Shown here: in pieces, positions 31,724-40,721 of the stretch
Position numbering within the stretch: the stretch's first letter is position 1
Layout: the number at the start of each line of letters is the position of its first letter
NCBI RefSeq assembly: GCF_000784355.1
Contig: NZ_KN360941.1
Coordinates: forward strand, 1-62,774
Length of the DNA stretch: 62,774 nucleotides
Origin: Methanolacinia paynteri
GTDB lineage: Archaea; Halobacteriota; Methanomicrobia; Methanomicrobiales; Methanomicrobiaceae
Reading direction: 5' to 3'
The notes under the pieces: model-generated
Told to the model about the DNA's origin: nothing
The model's input: only the letters and a program-made list of their open reading frames with translations
Database searches by the model: none
Translations under genes and position numbers: made by a program

Positions 31724-34192
31724 ATGTTTGATTTCACCAAAAAAAGCATAAATGTTGTAATAATTTTATTCATATTTGCTCTTCTTGCATTTATGCTGAG
31801 AATCATTCCTCTGTTTCTCCTTCCTGATACAGGGTATATCCACGTGCTAAGGGGTGATGCGGAGTACAACCTCAGGCAGATAGAGGTTATGGCCCATAAC
31901 TTCCTGCAGTATGACTGGTTCGATCCGATGACAGCATACCCCGACGGGAAGAATATCGGGTGGGGGCCTCTGTTCCCGATGATAGCAGGTGCCTTCGTAA
32001 TTATAACAGGTGCATCAGGCCAGGCCGCGATCGTAAACGCCGCATCATTCGTCCCCCCTCTAATGGCGGCTGTAATGGTTCCGGTCGTCTATTTCATCAC
32101 GGAATCCGTTAGTAAAAGCAGGTTTGCCGGGATTATCGCGGCTGCGCTGATATCCGTCAGTTCTCTCTTCTTCCTGAACTATACATCATACGGGTATGTC
32201 GATCATCATGCGGCGGAGATTCTCTTTTCAGCAATATTCTGTATGTTCTATATCTTTGCAGTCCGGGACTCTGCCGGTGAATTCAAACCGGATATCAAAG
32301 ACAAAGAATTTTTGAAGGTCTTTGCGTACTCCGTTCTTGCAGGTGTATTTTACAGCGCCTGTTACTTCACGTCTCCGACAACTGTCCTCTTCCTTGTATT
32401 AATATCGATATTTACATTGATCTCCTGCATAATTACTCACAATTCAGGGAATATTCCGTATAAGTTGGGCTTTATAAACACTGTCGCAATGATAATCCCG
32501 GCTATCCTGGCATTGTTATTCGGAATAAAATATGACGGCTTTGCGATCTCGTCGTATACGGCGGTTCATGTAATAATTCCGGTTCTGGTAATAGTTGCAA
32601 CATGGGTCCTGGTCCTGATATCATTCGGGCTTCGAAAAACAAATCTTAAGGATAATAAAATTGCATATCCGTCCGTTCTTATTCTGGCAGGTGTTATTGC
32701 CCTGTTTGCATCCGCAATAGTTGTGCCTGATATTTTTTCGTCCCTCTTCTCGTCTGCAAACCTTGTTTTCGGTTTTGGAAATGTTGCGATTGCAGAGATG
32801 CAGCCGATGACCCTCGATTTTATCCTGCAAAGTTATCAGATCGGCCTGGTTCTGGGTGCAGGGGGGGTAATAGTCGCGTTATACAAATTGTATTCGACAA
32901 AAGAGAACGGCTACCTGTTTGTTCTTCTCTGGATGCTCATGACGGTATATGTGTCGATAAAACACATGAGGTTTGATTATTTCGTTGCAGCGCCCTTTGC
33001 ACTCCTTTCTGCATTGTGTATATATTATGTATATTCCCGGTATTACGGCGACTTTCTGTCATACATAGGGAAAGAGAAAAAGCCTGCTGAAGGAAAATCA
33101 AAGAAAAAAAGTGTGAAGGCCAAAGACGATCACCTGACCGGAACTGCAATATTTTTAGTTATTACAGGAATTACAGTCGTTTTCTTTGCTGCATCCATTA
33201 TAAACGACGTCCAGTTCACTGAAGAGTATGCCGGAGTCAGTTTTGAGAAGGACAAATGGCTGGAGGCAATGGAATGGATGAACGAAAATACTCCTGATCC
33301 GGGTGTAGATTATTACGGGGAATATTCTTCGTATTCGTTCGTATATCCTGAAGATTCGTATGGTGTAATGTCCTGGTGGGATTTCGGTCATATAATCACG
33401 CTTGCAGGGAAAAGAATCCCGGTTTCAAACCCGTTCCAGGATAATGTCCAGGGAGATACGGGATGTGCATATTTCCTAATCTCGGGATCGGAGGAAGAGG
33501 CCGACCGGATAATAGATAACGCCGGAGCACGATTTGTCGTCACAAACTCGGAGCTTACTACCCCGGAGAAAGGAATCATGACTATTCTTTCGTGGGTCGA
33601 TCCCACGGATATAACGGTCGATTATATGATAAGTCTCTATAACTCTGATGATTATAGTGATAACGGGTATTCGAGGGTGTATACCTCGAATTATTATAAT
33701 GCAACTGTTGTAAGGCTCCAAAACCTGGACGGAACTTATATCGAGCCTGAAGAGGTTGATGTAATTACGACCGTCACAAGTGGCGGCGTAAGATCCATCA
33801 CCGGTTATCAGACCATGGACTATGACACTGCAGTTTCGGAAACGACTTCCGATGACATCCTGGTAAGCGAAGACCCGTATACGCCCTGCTGCACAGTTCA
33901 GGCGCTTAAGAACTACAGGCTTGTTTTTGAATCGTCCGATCCCGATGACAACGTCAAAGTCTTCGAATACGTAGATGGTTATGAAGTTCCGGGAGAAGGC
34001 ACGGTGGAACTTAATCTTAAAACCAATACCGGGAGGGAATTCGTATACACCCAAAAGAGCGAAGATGGCAAATTTGTACTCCCGTATTCAACAATAGGCA
34101 ACCCGTATAATGTAACTGCAACAGGCCGGTACCATATCATTGAGACCGATGAATACTTCGATGTCTACGAGGAAGATATCGGTACTAAATAA
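31724..34192 (+). CDS. aglB: AglB/STT3-type oligosaccharyltransferase
   Basis: 822 aa from ATG 31724; the frame is open from TTG 31652 and GAGGAGAA lies at 31671-31678, so the start is uncertain. About 13 N-terminal membrane helices with the first-loop motif RGDAEYNLRQIE, then an outside globular domain with the STT3 catalytic motif WWDFGH (WWDYG in relatives; GVMSWWDFGHIITLAGKRIP). It transfers a lipid-linked glycan to Asn in N-x-S/T sequons of secreted proteins. Its place 200 bp after a pilin pair, and sequons at a shared site in five class A pilins, make pilins likely substrates. Confidence 0.93.
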   Translation: MFDFTKKSINVVIILFIFALLAFMLRIIPLFLLPDTGYIHVLRGDAEYNLRQIEVMAHNFLQYDWFDPMTAYPDGKNIGWGPLFPMIAGAFVIITGASGQAAIVNAASFVPPLMAAVMVPVVYFITESVSKSRFAGIIAAALISVSSLFFLNYTSYGYVDHHAAEILFSAIFCMFYIFAVRDSAGEFKPDIKDKEFLKVFAYSVLAGVFYSACYFTSPTTVLFLVLISIFTLISCIITHNSGNIPYKLGFINTVAMIIPAILALLFGIKYDGFAISSYTAVHVIIPVLVIVATWVLVLISFGLRKTNLKDNKIAYPSVLILAGVIALFASAIVVPDIFSSLFSSANLVFGFGNVAIAEMQPMTLDFILQSYQIGLVLGAGGVIVALYKLYSTKENGYLFVLLWMLMTVYVSIKHMRFDYFVAAPFALLSALCIYYVYSRYYGDFLSYIGKEKKPAEGKSKKKSVKAKDDHLTGTAIFLVITGITVVFFAASIINDVQFTEEYAGVSFEKDKWLEAMEWMNENTPDPGVDYYGEYSSYSFVYPEDSYGVMSWWDFGHIITLAGKRIPVSNPFQDNVQGDTGCAYFLISGSEEEADRIIDNAGARFVVTNSELTTPEKGIMTILSWVDPTDITVDYMISLYNSDDYSDNGYSRVYTSNYYNATVVRLQNLDGTYIEPEEVDVITTVTSGGVRSITGYQTMDYDTAVSETTSDDILVSEDPYTPCCTVQALKNYRLVFESSDPDDNVKVFEYVDGYEVPGEGTVELNLKTNTGREFVYTQKSEDGKFVLPYSTIGNPYNVTATGRYHIIETDEYFDVYEEDIGTK

Positions 34193-34245
34193 TAAATTAA
34201 GATCTTACATCCAATTTTTGAAATCCAGATGCCGGTAATGATATA

Positions 34246-34268
34246 GATCCTCCCCGGAAGCGGGGATC
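34246..34268 (+). terminator. Hairpin downstream of aglB
   Basis: GATCCTCCCCG-GAAG... CGGGGATC: an 8-bp stem with a small bulge, 53 nt after the aglB stop. No strong T-tract follows directly, so termination is only one option. A second small stem (AAAAGG-CGCA-CCTTTT, 34360-34375) precedes the next gene. Confidence 0.4.
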
Positions 34269-34385
34269 ATGCTTGTATTCCTTGTAGGGTGATATTTTTG
34301 AGATATGTTAAACATTTTACATTTATTAATCAGCACTATTTAGCAATTATTATGAACAAAAAAGGCGCACCTTTTACTAACATCC

Positions 34386-35075
34386 ATGAAGATGATAACA
34401 GTTGCCGGACCGCCGTCTTCCGGCAAGACTTCGGTAATTCTTAAAACAATTGCCACGCTCGGCCTTCCGGAAGGGAGCGTTGGTGTTGTCAAATTCGACT
34501 CCCTCACATCATTTGATCACATAAGGTACAACGAGAGCAATATCCCCGTTCAGACGGGATTTGCGGGAAAGATCTGCCCTGATCATTTCTTCGTCAGCAA
34601 TATCGAGGACGCCGTCTCATGGGGTAAGAGAAAGGGCTTCTCAGTTCTGATCACAGAAAGCGCCGGACTATGCAACCGCTGTTCGCCGTATATCAAGGGC
34701 ATACTCTCTGTATGCGTAATCGACAACCTCTCGGGCGTCAACACACCCCGAAAGATAGGGCCGATGCTCAAGTATGCCGATATCGTGGTCGTGACGAAGG
34801 GAGATATCGTATCGCAGGCCGAACGCGAGGTATTTTCCTTCAACATAAAGGAGGTCAATTCGAACGCGAAGGTGATCTTCGTCAACGGGATTACCGGGCA
34901 GGGGACATTCATGCTTGCCAAATACTTCAGCGAGGCGACCGAGATCGATACCCTGAAGGACAGAACCCTGAGGTTTACGATGCCGGCGGCAATCTGCTCC
35001 TACTGTACGGGGGAGACGAGGATCGGCGATTTCTACCAGATGGGGATGCTTAAAAGGATGGAGTTCGAGGAATGA
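34386..35075 (+). CDS. HypB/UreG/CobW-like GTPase, putative metallochaperone
   Basis: 229 aa. P-loop GPPSSGKTS (about residues 8-16), a switch-like TESAGLCNRCSPY comparable to the GNLVCP region of HypB, and TKGD in place of NKxD. Cys residues in LCNRC and the C-terminal CSYCTG could bind metal. Members of this class use GTP to load nickel or cobalt into enzymes. The stop overlaps the next start by 4 nt. With the ABC ATPase and DUF364 genes it forms a metal-handling cluster by context; the target is unknown. Confidence 0.75.
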   Translation: MKMITVAGPPSSGKTSVILKTIATLGLPEGSVGVVKFDSLTSFDHIRYNESNIPVQTGFAGKICPDHFFVSNIEDAVSWGKRKGFSVLITESAGLCNRCSPYIKGILSVCVIDNLSGVNTPRKIGPMLKYADIVVVTKGDIVSQAEREVFSFNIKEVNSNAKVIFVNGITGQGTFMLAKYFSEATEIDTLKDRTLRFTMPAAICSYCTGETRIGDFYQMGMLKRMEFEE

Positions 35076-36130
35076 GTTCTTACGACTTCTATGAAGAGAT
35101 CGCCGAAACGCCTGTCTGCGTTATACTGGAGCGCTATCCCCTTGCCGTCGACTACCTTGCAAATCACAGGCTTGGTGGAATAGATTCATCCAAAACTCTT
35201 CCCGCTGCCCTCCTCGATGTCGATCCGGAGATGCTCGAGGAGTTCGGGCTCGACAATGAAAGCATAATCGATCACTTCTGCACGTTTCTCGAGGCATTTC
35301 GTTCTGACCCAGACGACCGGCCGGATGCAATCTCATCTATTACGATCATCGGGGGACGGAACAAGTCCGGAGAATCCGAGAATGAGGAGCTGACGGTCAG
35401 GCCGGGCGAAATAATCAGCATCGTCGGTCCCACCGGTTCCGGAAAGAGCAGGCTCCTTGAGGATATCGAGTGCATGGCCCAGAAGGACACGCCGACACTG
35501 AGGCAGATCCTGATCAACGGAACTGTTCCCGACGAGATGCGACGGTTCGATACCGGCGGGAAACTCGTGGCACAGCTATCCCAGACGATGAACTTCGTAA
35601 TGGACCTGACAGTCCGGGAGTTTTTGGAGATGCATGCGAAGAGCAGGATGGTATCCGATGTCGAAGACGTTGTCGAGCGGTGCTTTGAATGTGCGAATTC
35701 CCTTGCGGGAGAGAAGTTTTCGCCCGATACAAAGGTTACACAGCTCTCCGGAGGCCAGTCAAGGGCTCTTATGATCGCCGACACTGCATTGATGAGTGCC
35801 TCTCCGATAGTTCTGATAGACGAGATCGAGAACGCGGGAATAGATCGTAAGGAGGCAATCCGGCTACTTGCCGGCAATGAAAAGATAATCCTGATGTCCA
35901 CGCATGACCCACTCCTCGCCCTGAGGGCAGATAAGAGGATAGTAATCAAAAACGGGGGTATCGCAAAGGTTCTCACTACGACGGCAAACGAGAGGAAGAA
36001 TCTTGTAAAGATCGAAAAGGTCGACAACATTCTTTTAGGCCTGCGCAACAGCCTGAGGAAGGGGGAGGTCATCGACGACGGCGTTGTTGAGGAATTTATG
36101 GATGAATGGTTCTGGTCTTTTCTGAGATAA
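35072..36130 (+). CDS. Single ABC-type ATPase with helical N-terminal domain
   Basis: 352 aa. Residues 1-85 are a helical acidic region (VILERYPLAVDYLANHR, LDVDPEMLEEFGLD) resembling DUF1858-like or ScdA N-terminal domains. Residues about 87-320 form an ABC domain: Walker A GPTGSGKSR, signature LSGGQSRALMIADTAL, Walker B IVLIDEIENAG, H-loop MSTHDPLL. No membrane partner is encoded nearby, so it may be a soluble ATPase that works with the upstream GTPase and not a transporter subunit. Confidence 0.75.
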   Translation: MSSYDFYEEIAETPVCVILERYPLAVDYLANHRLGGIDSSKTLPAALLDVDPEMLEEFGLDNESIIDHFCTFLEAFRSDPDDRPDAISSITIIGGRNKSGESENEELTVRPGEIISIVGPTGSGKSRLLEDIECMAQKDTPTLRQILINGTVPDEMRRFDTGGKLVAQLSQTMNFVMDLTVREFLEMHAKSRMVSDVEDVVERCFECANSLAGEKFSPDTKVTQLSGGQSRALMIADTALMSASPIVLIDEIENAGIDRKEAIRLLAGNEKIILMSTHDPLLALRADKRIVIKNGGIAKVLTTTANERKNLVKIEKVDNILLGLRNSLRKGEVIDDGVVEEFMDEWFWSFLR

Positions 36131-36187
36131 GAGGTGTATGGTGGAAGAAAGAATGAAGGTTAACATTCGGATTGTGAGGTATGAATA

Positions 36188-36961
36188 ATGAGTACGTGGG
36201 ATATTTATGACGCACTGATCGAAGGGATTCCCGATGACGTCATCGTCGGGGATGTGGTGATCGGGGCTGAACTGACATATGTTCAGATAGATGGTGGCGG
36301 GGGTGTAGCACCCTACAGGCCATATTGGCAGCGTGCACCGCAGTATAACGGGAACAAGATAGGCAAACCGCTGAAGGAAATAGCGGAACTGGTAAAATCA
36401 TGGAATTTTATCGAGGCATCCGTCGGTAATGCCGCGATTGTTGCGTGGTACAACCACCCTGAAAACGCACAAAAGAACGGAGTTGAAATTCCCAAACAGG
36501 GACGTGTCGAGGGAAGGCTCAAAGATCCGTTCATCAACTCTCAGAACGAGATCCGCGGCAAAAAGGTTTGCGTTGTTGGCCATTTCCCGTTTATTGAAGG
36601 CCTATTCGAGCCGGTATGCGACCTAAGCGTCGTCGAGTGGGACCCCGGCCCCGGCGATTATCCGTATAATGCATGCGATTTCCTGCTCCCTGAGTGTGAT
36701 TTCGCATTTATAACATGTGCGGCCATAGGGGACAAGAGCCTTCCGAGGCTCCTGGAGTTATCGGGAAACGCAGAAAAAGTCGCGATAGTGGGGCCGGGGA
36801 CGCCTCTTGCACCGCAGTTCTTTGATTTCGGTGTTGGAGACCTTTCAGGTTTTGTTATAAACGATCCTGAAATGGCAAGGAGAATTGCATCGGGGGCTGA
36901 GTTCCAGAGGATCTATGCGGCAGGAACTAAGGTGAATTTCCTCGCATCCTCGTCAAAATGA
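36188..36961 (+). CDS. DUF364/DUF4213-type protein, putative heavy-metal chelation family
   Basis: 257 aa. N-terminal VVIGAELTYVQIDGGGGVAP and VGNAAIVAWYNHPENAQ, then the Rossmann-like NEIRGKKVCVVGHFPFIEGL and CDFAFITCAAIGDKSL typical of DUF364. GAGGTATGAATA gives the ribosome site. Third gene of the GTPase-ABC-DUF364 run. Related to but clearly different from the protein at 23383. Enzymatic role unknown. Confidence 0.75.
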   Translation: MSTWDIYDALIEGIPDDVIVGDVVIGAELTYVQIDGGGGVAPYRPYWQRAPQYNGNKIGKPLKEIAELVKSWNFIEASVGNAAIVAWYNHPENAQKNGVEIPKQGRVEGRLKDPFINSQNEIRGKKVCVVGHFPFIEGLFEPVCDLSVVEWDPGPGDYPYNACDFLLPECDFAFITCAAIGDKSLPRLLELSGNAEKVAIVGPGTPLAPQFFDFGVGDLSGFVINDPEMARRIASGAEFQRIYAAGTKVNFLASSSK

Positions 36962-36978
36962 TGAATTGTGGTGAAAAA

Positions 36979-38055
36979 ATGCAGATTAACTTCTCAGGCT
37001 TGAGTTTTATCTTTGGATTATTGTTTTTTTGCGGGGTATGCATTGCCCCGTCATGTGCAGCGACCGAATATATCCTGTCCCAGGATACGCAGGAGATGTA
37101 CAAAAACGGGATCAATCATACCGGTTCGGATGAGGCCGTTATAATCGTCAGGGACGATTTCACGATATCTGCTGTAAACTGCTCCGGGATAGAGTCGGAA
37201 GGTCCCATAACAATAAAAAGCGATTCGGGGAATGTCCTGACAATCACGGTTTCCGGCAGCGGCAAAACAACATACGGTATTAAAGGATCTTCTGTGGATA
37301 TCACGGGTGGAAATATCGATGTCAGGGCCGGAGGGGAGAGCACGGATATCACGTGTGGAATTTATTCTTCGGAGGGGCAGATCTCAATCTCCGGCGGAAC
37401 TGTAAGCGCGACTGCCGACAGCAGCACGAGCCATAAGAACAAGGCTCTCTACGCGATCGGGTCAGTAATCATCTCAGGCGGCAGCGTAACCGCTTCGGCT
37501 GCCGGAGGTGCAAACAGTTTCGGAATAGATGGTGACGGCGATAATGGCGAAGGCGGCGTCCTGATCTCCGGCGGAGTGGTAGAAGTATCTGCCACAGGCG
37601 GAGGAACGAGAAACTTCGGTGTCGACAGCAGGTTTGGAAAAGTTGTATTCTCGGGGAATTCTGTAACTACGATCTATGAGGATGAGAGCGGGGAGAACCA
37701 GAACTACGTATTCAATTCAAATGTAACCTCGATCACGGGAGACGAAGCGGTTGTATTCGCCGGTGAAGGCTCCGCTTATAAACTACAAAAGGATGCAGTA
37801 CTGGCGCGGGACTTCGCCCTTATTCCCGGAAAGACCTTTGAGATTCCCCAAGGTCTGACCCTTGCAGTAGAAAAGGGAGTTGACTTTTCAGCCGATGGTG
37901 CCGAACTCCTGTATGAAACCAAATACACCAATAAGAAGGGGCAGACTGTATATACCTCAGCACCTGTGGACCCTAATTCTGTTGCAACGCCACTCTCCGT
38001 ATTCGGGATTTTTGCAGGAATCATGGCTGCGTTTGGAATTGCCCGGAGGAAATAA
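36979..38055 (+). CDS. Secreted Gly/Ser-rich repeat protein with C-terminal anchor-like tail
   Basis: 358 aa from ATG 36979, which has GGTGA just upstream; the frame opens at 36958. Signal peptide at 1-28 (FIFGLLFFCGVCIAPSCAA). Residues about 85-215 contain repeated beta-strand units (VDITGGNIDVRAGG, ISISGGTVSATADS, VIISGGSVTASAAGG, VLISGGVVEVSATGG) like beta-helix or carbohydrate-binding secreted proteins. The end PLSVFGIFAGIMAAFGIARRK is a hydrophobic stretch with basic tail, like PGF-CTERM archaeosortase signals without the PGF triplet. Function unknown. Confidence 0.7.
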   Translation: MQINFSGLSFIFGLLFFCGVCIAPSCAATEYILSQDTQEMYKNGINHTGSDEAVIIVRDDFTISAVNCSGIESEGPITIKSDSGNVLTITVSGSGKTTYGIKGSSVDITGGNIDVRAGGESTDITCGIYSSEGQISISGGTVSATADSSTSHKNKALYAIGSVIISGGSVTASAAGGANSFGIDGDGDNGEGGVLISGGVVEVSATGGGTRNFGVDSRFGKVVFSGNSVTTIYEDESGENQNYVFNSNVTSITGDEAVVFAGEGSAYKLQKDAVLARDFALIPGKTFEIPQGLTLAVEKGVDFSADGAELLYETKYTNKKGQTVYTSAPVDPNSVATPLSVFGIFAGIMAAFGIARRK

Positions 38056-38061
38056 TTTTTT

Positions 38062-38094
38062 TTCCGGCTGAAACCGGAACAGCTGTCTTTTTTT
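38062..38094 (+). terminator. Hairpin and T-tract after the repeat protein
   Basis: TTCCGG-CTGAAA-CCGGAA is a perfect 6-bp stem followed by CAGCTG and a run of seven T, a classic terminator layout. Confidence 0.65.
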
Positions 38095-38172
38095 GCCATT
38101 CCTGTTTAAGTTGACAAGGTTAACATTTAAAGCCTAACAAAATCTAAAAATAAAGCATTATATGTTAAAAGG

Positions 38173-39402
38173 ATGAACACTTTTTTCATGAGAACTCATT
38201 TTGGTTATCATATTTTTATTGTGCTGTGTGTTTTCCTGGCGTTCTTTTCCGGAATTGCTGCCGCAGAGGAGACCAGGACATTTGTTGATGATGTGGGAAG
38301 AGAGCTGATACTCCCGGTAAATATCACTGCAGTATCTCCATCCGGTCCGCTGGCCCAGATTGTGCTCTATTCAGTCGATCCTGATCTCTTCGTGAGTATT
38401 TCGAGTAAATACAGCGACGCACAGCTGAAGTATATAGATCCGCGTGTTGCCGCACTGCCTGTCACTGGCCAGTTCTACGGGGCGAAATCTACCATGAATC
38501 CTGAAGAGATCATGGAGATGAACAAGCAGCTCGGAATTGATCTCGTGCTTGATATCGGTGAGGCGAAGAGCACGATGAAAGAGGATCTTGACAAGATACA
38601 GGCGCAGACAGGTGTAAATTTTGCATTTGTAACGCAGAACAACCTGTCGGACATTCCGGGATCGTATCTTACCCTGGGTGAGCTCCTTTCCGAGGAAGAA
38701 CAGTGTGAGAAGCTTTCTACATATACCTCAGATCTTCTGTCAGAGTTTGCTTCGGGAATGAACGAGATCGGCGACAACAAAAAGAGCATGATCTACGTCG
38801 TCAGTATCGACGGGAATTCGGTATATCTCATAGGTTCGGGCGAGAACTCCTATCATGGCGAGGTAATCAACTATATCAGCGACAATCTCGCAAATGAAGC
38901 CGTTACATCAAGCGGCATGGGAGACGAGTATACGATGGAGGACATTCTCCAGATGAATCCCGACTATATCATCGTCGCCTATAATGCTGATCATGAATAT
39001 TATGACACGATCATGAACAGCGCCGACTGGCAATCGCTCCGGGCGGTCCAGGACGGAAATGTCTATGAAGCACCATACGGCCCTTACAGCTGGATGGGAA
39101 GCCCGCCATCTGTAAACCGCCTTTTATCGATGATATGGCTCGGGAACCTCTACTACCCTGATGTATTCGACTATAACGTCGACGACCGCGTAAAGGAGTA
39201 TTACTCGTTGTTCTATCACTATGACCTGACCGATGACGACCTGTCCGAATTAATGGAATACGCAAAGCCGGCCGGCTCATCATCCCTGGGTTCAGCAACA
39301 TCGACAGGGACTTCCGCCTATGCAAACCAGTCGCCGGCACCGCTGTTCGCACTGATGGCAGGGCTCGGGCTTGCGGTTTTGATCAAAAGACGCAACCATT
39401 AA
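38173..39402 (+). CDS. FecB/BtuF-type ABC substrate-binding protein with C-terminal anchor-like tail
   Basis: 409 aa. Signal peptide (FIVLCVFLAFFSGIAAAEE), then TFVDDVGRELILPVNITAV typical of periplasmic-binding family PF01497, and DYIIVAYNADHEYYDTIMN, VYEAPYGPYSWMGSPPSVNR. The last 25 residues (APLFALMAGLGLAVLIKRR) form a membrane anchor like PGF-CTERM tails. It binds a metal chelate or oxyanion at the cell surface. No permease is adjacent; the FecCD-type pair at 17851-19685 lacks a binding protein, so they may pair in trans. The location among metal-cofactor genes hints at a metal ligand. Confidence 0.82.
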   Translation: MNTFFMRTHFGYHIFIVLCVFLAFFSGIAAAEETRTFVDDVGRELILPVNITAVSPSGPLAQIVLYSVDPDLFVSISSKYSDAQLKYIDPRVAALPVTGQFYGAKSTMNPEEIMEMNKQLGIDLVLDIGEAKSTMKEDLDKIQAQTGVNFAFVTQNNLSDIPGSYLTLGELLSEEEQCEKLSTYTSDLLSEFASGMNEIGDNKKSMIYVVSIDGNSVYLIGSGENSYHGEVINYISDNLANEAVTSSGMGDEYTMEDILQMNPDYIIVAYNADHEYYDTIMNSADWQSLRAVQDGNVYEAPYGPYSWMGSPPSVNRLLSMIWLGNLYYPDVFDYNVDDRVKEYYSLFYHYDLTDDDLSELMEYAKPAGSSSLGSATSTGTSAYANQSPAPLFALMAGLGLAVLIKRRNH

Positions 39403-39558
39403 ATCTTTTTTTTGAATAGTTCCATGGCTGGTGTCATGGAAATCGGTAGTCATGTGCCATGTATCACGTGAATCCTGATTTTATTGTTGATGTTTTTATT
39501 TGCGGCATTATGTACGACTATGTCATCTAAATATGGAGATAAGATAAATATTACAAAT

Positions 39559-40437
39559 ATGGATGACAACAATCGGGAAGGGTATATCTCGACGGAAAAC
39601 GGGCGGATCTGGTTCAGAATTGTCGGAGCAGACGGCAAAAAGACACCACTCCTTCTGCTGCACGGAGGGCCGGGTGCTTCTCATGACTATTTCGAATCCC
39701 TGTCGGTGCTCTCTGATGAAAGACCGGTGATATTCTATGATCAACTCGGCTGCGGAAACTCGGACAAGCCTGAAGATCTTTCAATTTATACAGTTGAAAA
39801 CTACGTGAAAGAATTAGGCGAAGTTCGTAATGCTCTCGGGCTTGACGAAGTTCATATTCTCGGGCAGTCGTGGGGCGGCGGGCTTGCGGCTGCGTACTAT
39901 CTCGACGGAAATCCAAAAGGAGTGAAGGGCCTGATCTTATCTTCCCCTCTTCTCGATACGGGAAGATGGATCTCAGACCAGAAGGCGTACCTGTCGGAGA
40001 TGCCTGAAGAGATACAGGAGCATGTCAGGTACACGGAGGAGACCGGGAATTATGATTCAAAGGAATACCAGGACGCGATGAACTATTATTATTCGGTTCA
40101 TCTATGCAGGCTCGATCCATGGCCGCCTGTTTTGGTTAAAACGTTTGAAAAGATGTCGATTCCTGTTTATATGCATATGTGGGGGCCGAGCGAGTTCACA
40201 TGTACAGGAATCCTGAAATCGTTTAACCTGACCCCAAATTTGTCCGAAATAGATGTGCCTGTCCTTTTCATCTGTGGGGAGTATGATGAGGCGGCGCCCG
40301 GCTCAATGAAATACTTCAGCAGTCTTGTAAGTAACCCGGAACTTCTTATCATCGAAGATGCGTCACACGAGAATCATCTGGAGAAAGAAGAGGAATACAC
40401 AGCAGCCGTAAGGAAATTCCTGAATGCGGCGGATTAA
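39559..40437 (+). CDS. Proline iminopeptidase-family alpha/beta hydrolase
   Basis: 292 aa from ATG 39559; the frame is open from 39484 and the exact start is uncertain. Oxyanion motif LLHGGPGASHDYF, FYDQLGCGNSDKP, nucleophile elbow GQSWGGGLA (Ser), Asp in FICGEYDEAAPG, His in EDASHENHLEKEE: an intact catalytic triad of the PIP family. Likely cleaves N-terminal proline or a related amide in the cytoplasm. No obvious tie to its neighbours. Confidence 0.85.
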   Translation: MDDNNREGYISTENGRIWFRIVGADGKKTPLLLLHGGPGASHDYFESLSVLSDERPVIFYDQLGCGNSDKPEDLSIYTVENYVKELGEVRNALGLDEVHILGQSWGGGLAAAYYLDGNPKGVKGLILSSPLLDTGRWISDQKAYLSEMPEEIQEHVRYTEETGNYDSKEYQDAMNYYYSVHLCRLDPWPPVLVKTFEKMSIPVYMHMWGPSEFTCTGILKSFNLTPNLSEIDVPVLFICGEYDEAAPGSMKYFSSLVSNPELLIIEDASHENHLEKEEEYTAAVRKFLNAAD

Positions 40438-40660
40438 AGATCAAATTGGATTTGTCCCCCGGTATATATATGATGTGCTCGAAGTTTGACAGATCTATTT
40501 TCTTTTGTTTCAATGTTCAGATGATATGGTTGATTTATGAAATTTATGAGATATAAAGCGGGATTGTGTAAAAAAAGAAACATTTATTCAGTTTGATGTC
40601 CGACAGATGATTAACTGATGTACTCCGGATTATATTCCCGCGTATTCATTCCTGAACAGC

Positions 40661-40669
40661 TTTTATACG
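40661..40669 (+). promoter_or_regulatory. TATA-like box of the fmd operon
   Basis: TTTTATACG 53 bp before the TTG start at 40722. Transcription would begin near 40690, at or inside the hairpin at 40686-40716. Confidence 0.4.
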
Positions 40670-40685
40670 ATAAGAACAAGGTTCT

Positions 40686-40716
40686 AACCTGCTTTCCGGG
40701 GCCTTTGTCGGAGGTT
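40686..40716 (+). promoter_or_regulatory. Hairpin that could hide the fmdDB ribosome site
   Basis: AACC (40686-40689) and TCCG (40695-40698) can pair with GGTT (40713-40716) and CGGA (40709-40712). The 3' arm contains the ribosome site GGAGGT (40710-40715) of the next gene, so folding would block translation. Whether the whole 5' arm is transcribed depends on the start site. Confidence 0.35.
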
Positions 40717-40721
40717 GCCCT

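Noticed and set aside
40686-40716. Molybdenum-cofactor riboswitch upstream of fmdDB
   Set aside because: The known Moco RNA is much larger and bacterial; only a simple hairpin is visible here.
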